Part shown: positions 33,045 through 40,686 of the stretch, one piece after another
Position numbering within the stretch: position 1 is the first letter of the stretch
Layout of the letters: the number at the start of each line of letters is the position of its first letter
Assembly: GCF_001308875.1 (NCBI RefSeq)
Contig: NZ_KQ465138.1
Span: forward strand, 1-44,160
Direction of reading: 5' to 3'
DNA: 44,160 nt
From: Lysinibacillus sp. ZYM-1
GTDB taxonomy: Bacteria > Bacillota > Bacilli > Bacillales_A > Planococcaceae
Made by a program: the position numbers and the translations under genes
Notes under the pieces: generated by a model
Told to the model about the DNA's origin: nothing
The model's input: only the letters and a program-made list of their open reading frames with translations
The model's database searches: none

Positions 33045-33968
33045 TTAAGAATCTAATTGGATTTTTGGATTTAACACTGTATAAAGCACATCTACGATTA
33101 AATTCACTAAAATAAATTCAAACGCAAATAACAGTAGTGCTGACTGAATGACAGGATAGTCTCGAAATGCAATAGAATCGATTAGAAGACGACCCATTCC
33201 TGGAAAGCTAAATACCGTCTCAACTACCACTGAACCCCCCAGTAGAAAACCGAATTGTAAACCTGCGACCGTCACCACAGAAATTAAGGAGTTTCGTAAA
33301 GCATGCGTCACAATCACAGAATGTTCCTTCAAACCTTTTGCTCTACCCGTTCTTATAAAATCAGCTTGTAACGTTTCAAGCATGGAAGATCGAGTAAATC
33401 GAGCGATCATTGACATAATGCCTGCCCCTAAAGTCAAGGAAGGTAAAATATAACTAGAAAAGCCATCCAATCCACCTGTGGGGAACAACCCTAGTTGTAC
33501 TGAAAATAATTGAATTAATAATAGTCCCAACCAAAATCCAGGAATCGAAATGCCAGAAACCGCCGTTACCATTCCAAAATAATCAGGCCATTTGTTTTTA
33601 TTGATGGCAGAAAAAACGCCTATCATTAAACCTATTAACGTAGCCCAAAGCATGGAGAGGAAAGTGAGATGAAGAGAGGGCATAAATCTTGTTTTAAACA
33701 TATCTATCACAGGTAATCCTGTTGTTAAGGATGTGCCAAGTTCACCCGTCATAAGGTTCTTCATATAATCTACGTATTGTTTTAAAATTGGTTTATCAAG
33801 ACCCAACTCATGTCGTACATTTTCTACATCTTCGATTGTGGCATCCTTACCCGCTACTAATCGTGCAGGATCTCCTGGGATTAAATGAATGAATAAGAAT
33901 GTTAATATTGAAATGACAATTAATATCGGTATCATTTCAACAATTCTTCTTGCGGTATATTTCCACAC
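33045..33968 (-). CDS. Peptide-type ABC permease, DppB-like
   Basis: A 307-residue permease with six helices. Typical parts are the N-terminal TFLFIHLIPGDPARLVAGKD, RHELGLDKPILKQYVDYM, the EAA loop RTGRAKGLKEHSVIVTHALR and the C-terminal VVETVFSFPGMGRLLIDSI. The start is a GTG at 33968 with AAGGAGG eight bases upstream. It comes second in the operon after the binding-protein gene, from which it is separated by a hairpin. Confidence 0.92.
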   Translation of the reverse strand: MWKYTARRIVEMIPILIVISILTFLFIHLIPGDPARLVAGKDATIEDVENVRHELGLDKPILKQYVDYMKNLMTGELGTSLTTGLPVIDMFKTRFMPSLHLTFLSMLWATLIGLMIGVFSAINKNKWPDYFGMVTAVSGISIPGFWLGLLLIQLFSVQLGLFPTGGLDGFSSYILPSLTLGAGIMSMIARFTRSSMLETLQADFIRTGRAKGLKEHSVIVTHALRNSLISVVTVAGLQFGFLLGGSVVVETVFSFPGMGRLLIDSIAFRDYPVIQSALLLFAFEFILVNLIVDVLYTVLNPKIQLDS

Positions 33969-33997
33969 GACGACTTCCTCCTTTCTAATTTGTAGAA

Positions 33998-34023
33998 AAG
34001 GAATTGACCAACATCAATTCCTT
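33998..34023 (-). terminator. Intercistronic hairpin after the binding-protein gene
   Basis: A 10-bp perfect stem, AAGGAATTGA (33998-34007) with TCAATTCCTT (34014-34023), between the binding-protein and DppB genes. The tail on the minus strand is only weakly T-rich. Probably a partial terminator or 3'-end stabiliser that raises binding-protein level. Confidence 0.6.
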
Positions 34024-34036
34024 TTTTTGTGTAGCA

Positions 34037-35620
34037 TTACTCAACTTTTGCATTTTTCACATCGAGCCCACCTGTTGGATTTACTAATACACCACTGACA
34101 TTTGAGCGTACACCATATACAACCTCATCTACTCCCAAGAAAATCCAAGGCGTATCTTGGTAAACTATTTCTTGTAATTTTTCATAGAGCTCAGCTTGTC
34201 GGTCTACATCTGAAATGGAGTTAGCTTCATCCATTAATTGATCTGCCTCAGTGTTATGATAATAGGCTGTGTTTGCGCCATTTGGTGGGAATGATACACT
34301 ATGGAAAAGTGGTTTTGTCGCATTCGTTATATCAGAAGCATAGGCTGACCAGCTCACATACCACATTTGTAATTTTGCATCATCTGGTGTTTGTGCACCG
34401 TAGATTTCATCGGATAAAGTACCTTCTTCCATTGATTTAATCTCTACTTTTACACCGATTTGGCCTAACTGTTGTTGAATAAACTGCATGCCTTTCATCG
34501 TATCTGAATTCGTATTTCCCCAGATTTCAATATCGAAGCCATTTGGATATCCAGCCTCCGCCAACAAAGCTTTTGCCTTTTCTATATTGTGTTCATACAT
34601 TTTTTGTTGTTTATAATAAACTGTTTTGGAAGGAATAATAGAGTCTAGTGGTAAACCTAGCCCTGAATTAACCACTTTTATATATGCTTCTTTGTCCACA
34701 GCATAATTAAATGCTTGTCGAACTTTAATATCATCCAAAGGTTTTTTATACGTATTTAAGGAAACATAGTGAGCAATTGTAGAAGGAACCTTATTAACTT
34801 CTACATCTTTATTGTTAGAAAGCTCGTCAATATTTTGAGCAGGTACTGGATAGATAACCTGTGCATCCCCAGCTTTTAGCATCGCTACACGCGATCCGTT
34901 TTCTGGTACTGGTTTATACGTAATTTTAGAAACACGGTCACCACCACCCCAATAGCCATCGAATTTTTCAATTGATAAATGATCCCCTTGCACCCATTCA
35001 ACAAATTTATAGGGACCTGTACCGACAGGCTGCTTAGGAATATCCTTTAAATTTTCTTTAATCATTTTTGGACTAATCATTTTGGCAACCCCGAATCTTG
35101 TAATCATTGGTCCATAGGGTTCTTTTAAAGTAACTTTGATGTCATAGTCTCCTAGTATTTCCACATTACTGATTAAGCTAAAACCACGTGAATATAAACG
35201 TAAACTTTCATCATTCATGATTCGTTCAATGTTAGCTTTTACAGCTTCTGCATTAAACTGTTCCCCGTCATGGAAAGTGACCCCTTCTTGCAGCTTAAAA
35301 GTATACTCCAGAGCATTATCACTGATTGAATAATCCTCTGCTAAAACCTTAATAATTTGTCCATCAGCATCGAAGCCTAGTAAACCTTCTAACATTGTCT
35401 CCTGTACAGAACCCGAATTTGTGTCTCCTGTGTTATGCGGATCCATTGAAATAAAGTTTTCATTTACAGCGATGACAAGCTCATTTTTTGAACTCACCTT
35501 GCCTGATTCTGTAGTAGATTTTTCCCCAGTATTTGATGCGTTAGAATTGTCTTTCTCTGCGCATGCTGCTAAAAGCAACGTACATAGAATTACAAAAACC
35601 AATTTTTTAACATAATTCAT
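34037..35620 (-). CDS. Substrate-binding lipoprotein of a peptide-type ABC importer (SBP family 5)
   Basis: A 527-residue lipoprotein with signal peptide and lipobox LLLAAC (Cys20), then a Ser/Thr/Asn linker and a large family 5 binding fold as in DppA, OppA and nickel or opine binders. Signature segments are NELVIAVNENFISMDPHNTG, VTFHDGEQFNAEAVKANIER, KQPVGTGPYKFVEWVQG and VRQAFNYAVDKEAYIKVV. The ATG at 35620 has GGGAG eight bases upstream. It is the first gene of the operon, behind a likely sigma-A promoter and ROK operators. Family 5 proteins bind peptides but also sugars, opines and other conjugates, so the ligand cannot be read from sequence. Confidence 0.9.
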   Translation of the reverse strand: MNYVKKLVFVILCTLLLAACAEKDNSNASNTGEKSTTESGKVSSKNELVIAVNENFISMDPHNTGDTNSGSVQETMLEGLLGFDADGQIIKVLAEDYSISDNALEYTFKLQEGVTFHDGEQFNAEAVKANIERIMNDESLRLYSRGFSLISNVEILGDYDIKVTLKEPYGPMITRFGVAKMISPKMIKENLKDIPKQPVGTGPYKFVEWVQGDHLSIEKFDGYWGGGDRVSKITYKPVPENGSRVAMLKAGDAQVIYPVPAQNIDELSNNKDVEVNKVPSTIAHYVSLNTYKKPLDDIKVRQAFNYAVDKEAYIKVVNSGLGLPLDSIIPSKTVYYKQQKMYEHNIEKAKALLAEAGYPNGFDIEIWGNTNSDTMKGMQFIQQQLGQIGVKVEIKSMEEGTLSDEIYGAQTPDDAKLQMWYVSWSAYASDITNATKPLFHSVSFPPNGANTAYYHNTEADQLMDEANSISDVDRQAELYEKLQEIVYQDTPWIFLGVDEVVYGVRSNVSGVLVNPTGGLDVKNAKVE

Positions 35621-35695
35621 CTCATCTACTCCCTTTGTAAAAATATATAAAAATATCTCCTAAAAACTTCATTAAGAAATATAATTACTAAAATC

Positions 35696-35724
35696 ATTTA
35701 TTTTCTCCACTGATGAAAATAAAT
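35696..35724. promoter_or_regulatory. Palindromic operator 1, probable ROK regulator site
   Basis: A perfect inverted repeat with 10-bp arms ATTTATTTTC (35696-35705) and GAAAATAAAT (35715-35724) around a nine-base spacer TCCACTGAT. The TTATTTT-N9-AAAATAA pattern is that of NagC/Mlc/XylR-type ROK operators. It lies just downstream of the putative promoter at 35740-35768, a position suited to repression. The operon encodes a ROK regulator. The rest of this 475-base gap is AT-rich and holds no gene. Confidence 0.75.
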
Positions 35725-35739
35725 AGACAAAAAATAAAC

Positions 35740-35768
35740 TATATTTTCATTACGATTAGACAATTCAA
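35740..35768 (-). promoter_or_regulatory. Candidate promoter of the eleven-gene catabolic operon
   Basis: On the minus strand TTGAAT (plus 35763-35768) and AATATA (35740-35745) are 17 bases apart, about 115 bases before the binding-protein start. A weak catabolite-responsive-element-like sequence (AGAAAGCGATGTCT on the minus strand, around 35777-35791) lies just upstream and departs from consensus at two positions. Low-certainty calls in an AT-rich region. Confidence 0.4.
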
Positions 35769-35829
35769 TTAGAGGAAGACATCGCTTTCTCAATTGCTTT
35801 TCATTAGAAACTATAGTTCAAAAGCCAAG

Positions 35830-35858
35830 ATTTATTTATTCCACTGCTGAAAATAATT
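35830..35858. promoter_or_regulatory. Palindromic operator 2, probable ROK regulator site
   Basis: A second copy of the operator, ATTTATTTAT-TCCACTGCT-GAAAATAATT, with the same right arm and nearly the same spacer as operator 1. Of 29 positions 24 match. The two centres are 134 bases apart, which would allow DNA looping as known for NagC. Confidence 0.65.
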
Positions 35859-36053
35859 AACCAAAAAAATATTCCCTCCCAGGACCCTTTTACATAAAAT
35901 TATCAGAAAATTTATTATTTTTTAACAACTATAAACTACGATTTATATTTTTTCCAGCATTATTTTTATTAATTTTTAAAATTTATTATTATTTTTATTG
36001 AACTATAATAAATCTCCTCATCTTTCCTTCATGTTGCAAAGTTTCGTAAAAAG

Positions 36054-36086
36054 GTTCTAAAAGCCCTTTTACAAGGCTTTTAGAAC
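36054..36086 (-). terminator. Terminator of the permease-dehydrogenase-aminotransferase operon
   Basis: A 12-bp perfect stem, GTTCTAAAAGCC (36054-36065) with GGCTTTTAGAAC (36075-36086), followed on the minus strand by CCTTTTTAC. Confidence 0.88.
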
Positions 36087-36095
36087 AACTATTAT

Positions 36096-37451
36096 TCATG
36101 AAAGCTTATTTAAACTATCCACAACCACATCGAGTATGCGGTCAAGATCCTCTTGTACAATATTTAGTGGTGGCGATAGAGTCAAGACATTATTAAAGCC
36201 TGCCACTGTTGCCCCATTTTTCCCAATGATAATTCCTTGTCCCTTACAGGCGGCAATAACTGCATTCACCTTCTCCACTGGTAAGGGTTCTTTCGAAACT
36301 TTATCTACAACTAATTCGATCCCAATTAATAAGCCTTTGCCTCGCACATCTCCTACATTCGGATGATACTGTAGTTTTTGTTGCAATGTTTGTAGTGTTA
36401 CAATACCAATTTCCTTTGAACGCTCGAACAATGCTTCATGCTCTAGAATCTCAATATTTTTTAACGCAACTGCACATGCTACTGGAGACCCACCAAATGT
36501 ATTGACGTGGCGGAAATAGCCATATGCATCTGAGCCAGTGAAAGCCTCATAAATCTCCCGTTTTACGGCTGTTGCTGATAATGGCAAGTAAGCACTGGTA
36601 ATCCCTTTAGCCATTGTAATAATATCTGGTTTCACACCATAATTCATAAATCCAAATGGCTTACCTGTTCGACCAAAGCCACAAATTACTTCATCCACTA
36701 TCATTAAAGCCCCATGTTTTTTACATACTTCCTCAATGCCTTTTAAATAGTTATCAGGAGGCATAATGACGCCGCCACCAGTAATAATTGGCTCTAAAAT
36801 CATGGCTGCGATCGTATCGCTCAGTTCCCATGTCATCGTTTTATCTACAGCCTTTACACTTGCTAAATCTAAAGGTCCAATAGCATCACTTTCATGTTCA
36901 CGGTATTGATCAGGTGGTGCGACATGGATAAAGCCTGGAGACAGTGGCTCGTATTTATATTTTCGTTCCGCTTGCCCTGTTGCCGCTAAAGCCCCAAACG
37001 AATTTCCATGGTAAGCACGATAACGGGAGACAATCTTATAGCGGGAGCTGTGACCTTTTTGCTGATGATATTGTCGAGCTATTTTAAATGCTGTTTCATT
37101 CGCTTCTGACCCACTATTAGAGAAGAAAATAACATAGTCTCCACCAAGCAAATTATTTAGTTTTTCTGCTAGTTCTACGGCTGGTAAATGTCCTTGTGAT
37201 AATGGTGCATAGGCATTTTTCATCATTTGCTCATGTGCGGCATCAGCCAGTTCCTTACGTCCATAGCCGACATTTACACACCATAGCCCAGCCATGGCAT
37301 CAATATATTCGACGCCATCTGTGTCTATAATTCTTGCTCCATCTGATTTTTCCACTACATATGTTGCTTGCGGATTGTAGGGTTTCATTGAATGCCATAC
37401 ATATTGCTCATCTTTTGTTAAAACATCACTTTTAAGATTTGTCTGTGTCAT
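36096..37451 (-). CDS. Class III omega-aminotransferase (beta-alanine:pyruvate type)
   Basis: A 451-residue PLP aminotransferase of class III. Conserved parts: SNSGSEANETAFKIARQYH (cofactor phosphate loop), RYRAYHGNSFGALAATG, the Asp-containing LMIVDEVICGFGRTGK, and the PLP lysine in ITMAKGITSAYLPLSA; GDVRGKGLLIGIELV near the end. It resembles beta-alanine:pyruvate and taurine:pyruvate aminotransferases. The ATG at 37451 has GAGGGTG seven bases upstream, better than TTG 37457. It is 38 bases downstream of the semialdehyde dehydrogenase gene and shares an operon with a permease, so conversion of beta-alanine to malonate semialdehyde is the most economical reading. GABA or taurine are alternatives. 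Confidence 0.87.
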   Translation of the reverse strand: MTQTNLKSDVLTKDEQYVWHSMKPYNPQATYVVEKSDGARIIDTDGVEYIDAMAGLWCVNVGYGRKELADAAHEQMMKNAYAPLSQGHLPAVELAEKLNNLLGGDYVIFFSNSGSEANETAFKIARQYHQQKGHSSRYKIVSRYRAYHGNSFGALAATGQAERKYKYEPLSPGFIHVAPPDQYREHESDAIGPLDLASVKAVDKTMTWELSDTIAAMILEPIITGGGVIMPPDNYLKGIEEVCKKHGALMIVDEVICGFGRTGKPFGFMNYGVKPDIITMAKGITSAYLPLSATAVKREIYEAFTGSDAYGYFRHVNTFGGSPVACAVALKNIEILEHEALFERSKEIGIVTLQTLQQKLQYHPNVGDVRGKGLLIGIELVVDKVSKEPLPVEKVNAVIAACKGQGIIIGKNGATVAGFNNVLTLSPPLNIVQEDLDRILDVVVDSLNKLS

Positions 37452-37489
37452 AGCCAAACACCCTCTCTATTATTCTCTTTTTCACTAGA

Positions 37490-39019
37490 TTAGCTTTTCG
37501 CATCGTTGTTACTTGGGAAAGCAAAGGAGCTCGTTGTATCTTCCGTTTCATCTGGCCAGCGTTCCGAGATTGTTTTCGCCTTTGTAAAGAATCTCGCTTG
37601 ATCTGGGCCAAACATGTGCCCTTCCCCAAACTTGGAGCGCTTCCATCCTCCAAAATTGTGATAGCCGACTGGGATTGGGATTGGTACATTGATCCCTACC
37701 ATACCAACTTCTATCTCTTCCTGGAATTTACGAGCTGCCGCACCACTGCTTGTAAACATCGTTACACCATTACCAAGCTCATGGTCATTAATTAAATCAA
37801 TAGCTTCTTGTAATGTCTTCACGCCCACTACAATACGTGCTGGACCAAAGACCTCCTCTTTGAAAATGGTCATATTTGGCGTAACATTATTGAGTAGTGT
37901 TGGCCCAAGATAAAAACCATTAGACGTTTCGGATACTTTTGGATTTCTTCCGTCAATGACAAGGTTTGCGCCTTCAGTAACAGCCCCGTCAATATAGCGT
38001 ATAATCGTTTCCTTCAATTGCTGGGTAATGACTGGTCCAAAATCGACGTCTTTTTCTGTATAAGAACCAACCTTTAGCTGTGAGATCTTATGCTTCAATA
38101 TGTCCGTAAAACGTTGTTCAGTATCCTTACCTACAACAAGTGCCCCGGAAATTGCCATGCAACGCTGGGATGCTGCCCCATATGCAGCACCTAAAAAGGC
38201 ATTCGCCGTTTGTTCCAAATTGGCATCTGGCATAACAATCATAAAGTTCTTACCACCGCCAAATGCTGCGACACGTTTATTATGCTTTGTTCCCGTATGA
38301 TAAATATATTCAGCTACAGGCGTTGATCCAACAAATGAAATAGCTTGAATTTCTTTGTTTTCTAAAAGTTCATTGACCGCTTCTTTATCGCCATTGACTA
38401 CTGTCCAAATACCATCAGGAAGTCCTGCTTCTTTCCATAATTGACTTAAATATAATGCAGAATTAGGTACACGTTCAGATGGTTTTAAAATTACGGCATT
38501 CCCGACTGCCACAGCCATACTTGTAATAGCTAGAGGTACCATAACCGGGAAATTAAACGGGGCAATTGTTGCCACTACACCAAGTGGTGACTTGGCAGAA
38601 AAAGCATTAATATTACCACCTACATTGACTGAATACTCCCCTTTTAACATTTGCGGGGCACTGATGGCCATATCTACGGATTCAATCCCTCGAACAATTT
38701 CGCCTTTCGCATCCTCCTTGGTTTTACCACTTTCCTGACAAATCACTTCAATAAGTTCTTCCTGTCTTGTTACTAACAATTGACGGAATCGATGTAAAAC
38801 CTCTACCCTTTTCCCAATGGATACCTTTTTCCATGCAGGAAAAGCTTCTTTGGCATGTCGAATAGCCTGCTGTACTTCATCTCTTGAAGCAAGTGGCACT
38901 CTTGCAATAACCTCACCTGTTGTGGGATTATAAACCTCTGAGAATCTTCCACTTGTACCAGCTAGTTCTTCCCCTTTGATAAAATGTGTTAGCGTTTTCA
39001 TTTCTTGCTGAACTGTCAT
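37490..39019 (-). CDS. mmsA: CoA-acylating methylmalonate/malonate-semialdehyde dehydrogenase
   Basis: A 509-residue aldehyde dehydrogenase of the MmsA/IolA group, which turns methylmalonate semialdehyde or malonate semialdehyde with CoA and NAD into propionyl-CoA or acetyl-CoA plus CO2. Evidence: VATIAPFNFPVMVPLAI, ILKPSERVPNSA, SFVGSTPVAEYIYHTGT, catalytic Cys in ASQRCMAIS, and EEVFGPARIVV; the C-terminal PIPVGYHNFGGWKRSKFGEG is diagnostic of this CoA-dependent subgroup. The glycine-rich stretch reads AAFGGGKNFMIVMPDA, slightly unlike the usual GGAKNH. The ATG at 39019 has AAGGAGTGG upstream. With the downstream aminotransferase it would complete beta-alanine breakdown to acetyl-CoA. There are no inositol genes nearby, so an IolA role is less likely. 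Confidence 0.88.
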   Translation of the reverse strand: MTVQQEMKTLTHFIKGEELAGTSGRFSEVYNPTTGEVIARVPLASRDEVQQAIRHAKEAFPAWKKVSIGKRVEVLHRFRQLLVTRQEELIEVICQESGKTKEDAKGEIVRGIESVDMAISAPQMLKGEYSVNVGGNINAFSAKSPLGVVATIAPFNFPVMVPLAITSMAVAVGNAVILKPSERVPNSALYLSQLWKEAGLPDGIWTVVNGDKEAVNELLENKEIQAISFVGSTPVAEYIYHTGTKHNKRVAAFGGGKNFMIVMPDANLEQTANAFLGAAYGAASQRCMAISGALVVGKDTEQRFTDILKHKISQLKVGSYTEKDVDFGPVITQQLKETIIRYIDGAVTEGANLVIDGRNPKVSETSNGFYLGPTLLNNVTPNMTIFKEEVFGPARIVVGVKTLQEAIDLINDHELGNGVTMFTSSGAAARKFQEEIEVGMVGINVPIPIPVGYHNFGGWKRSKFGEGHMFGPDQARFFTKAKTISERWPDETEDTTSSFAFPSNNDAKS

Positions 39020-39043
39020 AATTTGACCACTCCTTACGTCGGA

Positions 39044-40456
39044 TTATTGTTCAAAATCAAACTCATCTTTGTTAAAAATAGAGCTTGATTCGTCGGCTTG
39101 CTTTATCACTTTCTTCTTTTGCGTAAGCATATAAAAAATCATTACCACCGCAACGACCACACATGTAAATAGAATTTGTGAGCGCATAGACTTAATAAAG
39201 AACATGGCAATTAATAAGGCTGTTGTTACTAGTATTGTGAAATACGTTAGATAAGGGAATAACCACATCTTCACCTTTAATAGCTCTGGATTTTCTCGTT
39301 CAATCTTTCGTCGCATTTTCAATTGTGAAAAGGCAATGATTAAATAAAGAATTAACGTAATAGCACTACAAGAACTTAGTAAAAACATAAATACTTTATC
39401 TGGTGAAACATAATTCATAATAACGGCAATATAAGAGAAAAATGTTGCTGCTAAAATGGCATTCACCGGTGCACCCTTTTTATTTAATTTCAAAAAGGTT
39501 TTTGGGGCTTCCCCCTTCTCCGCTAAAGAGAATACCATTCGTGATGTGGCATAAAGTGCTGAATTTAAGCACGATAACACCGCTGTTAAAACAACAAAAT
39601 TCATGATTTGCGCAGCAGCAGGAATACCGATATAATCCAGTACTGCTACATAAGGGCTTGTTAAAATACCGGAGGAGTGCCAAGGCAATAACGTCACAAC
39701 TACAGCTATAGAGCCCACATAGAAAATTAAAATGCGCCAAGTAATGGAATTGGTAGCTTTCGTTACAGCTGCCAAAGGTTCATCTGATTCACCAGCAGCT
39801 ATAGCAACGATCTCTGTCCCCATAAAGGAAAAAATAACTATGACAACACCCATTAAAACAGCACCAAAGCCATTTGGTAAAAATCCACCCTGCCCTACGA
39901 GATTGGTCATACCAACTGCGTTAAAATTCGGTGCAATACCAAAAATAATAAATGCGCCTAGACCTAAGAAAACTACTATACTTGCAACCTTAATAAGAGA
40001 GAACCAATACTCAAATTCACCAAAGGCTTTTACAGAAAGAACATTTGTTAAAGTCAACGCTACAGTTAATAGTAAACTTAATAGCCATAATGGAATTCCG
40101 TCATACCAATATTGAATAATGGCTGCTGCTGCCGTTGCCTCTAATGCAATTGCAATGACCCAGAAAAACCAATATAACCAACCAATCATAAAGCCTGCCC
40201 ATGGACCAATTGCTTCATGGGCATAATGTGCAAACGACCCACTCGTTGGATTGACAGCCGCCATCTCACCTAGCATACGCATCACTAAAATGACAATAAT
40301 TCCTGCAAATATATACGATAGAATCGCTCCAGGACCCGCTAAGTTAATAACTGAGCCACTCCCCATAAATAGCCCAGCACCAATTACTCCCGCAATTGCG
40401 ATCATTGTCATATGCCGTTTCTTTAACCCTTTTTGTAAATGCGTTTGTTGCTCCAT
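39044..40456 (-). CDS. APC family amino acid permease (GABA/beta-alanine permease-like)
   Basis: A 470-residue transporter of the amino acid-polyamine-organocation family, AAT/GabP branch, with twelve membrane helices. Typical parts: KKRHMTMIAIAGVIGAGLFM at helix 1, GPGAILSYIFAG, GEMAAVNPTSGSFAHYA, FSFMGTEIVAIAAGES and SALYATSRMVFSLAEKGEAP. It resembles B. subtilis GabP, which carries GABA and beta-alanine. The ATG at 40456 has GAGGTGA five to six bases upstream; GTG 40465 is part of that site. It is the first gene of the operon permease, mmsA, aminotransferase, divergent from the PucR-type regulator. The substrate is inferred from the operon as beta-alanine or a related omega-amino acid. Confidence 0.85.
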   Translation of the reverse strand: MEQQTHLQKGLKKRHMTMIAIAGVIGAGLFMGSGSVINLAGPGAILSYIFAGIIVILVMRMLGEMAAVNPTSGSFAHYAHEAIGPWAGFMIGWLYWFFWVIAIALEATAAAAIIQYWYDGIPLWLLSLLLTVALTLTNVLSVKAFGEFEYWFSLIKVASIVVFLGLGAFIIFGIAPNFNAVGMTNLVGQGGFLPNGFGAVLMGVVIVIFSFMGTEIVAIAAGESDEPLAAVTKATNSITWRILIFYVGSIAVVVTLLPWHSSGILTSPYVAVLDYIGIPAAAQIMNFVVLTAVLSCLNSALYATSRMVFSLAEKGEAPKTFLKLNKKGAPVNAILAATFFSYIAVIMNYVSPDKVFMFLLSSCSAITLILYLIIAFSQLKMRRKIERENPELLKVKMWLFPYLTYFTILVTTALLIAMFFIKSMRSQILFTCVVVAVVMIFYMLTQKKKVIKQADESSSIFNKDEFDFEQ

Positions 40457-40686
40457 ATCTGTCACCTCTTTTATTAGATTGGATTATCGCTTACAAAAAT
40501 CTTACATGTTTCATATCGTTGAAGTAATAGACAAACTGTAAAAATCTATACACTTGTTTTAAACATAATGTAAAATAGACTAAATATTCTTAAAATAATT
40601 CAATGATGATTTTTTCAAGCTATTACACAACATAAAACAGCAATAATAGATAATTTATAATAGAAGTCTGTTCAAAAGGAGGATTT

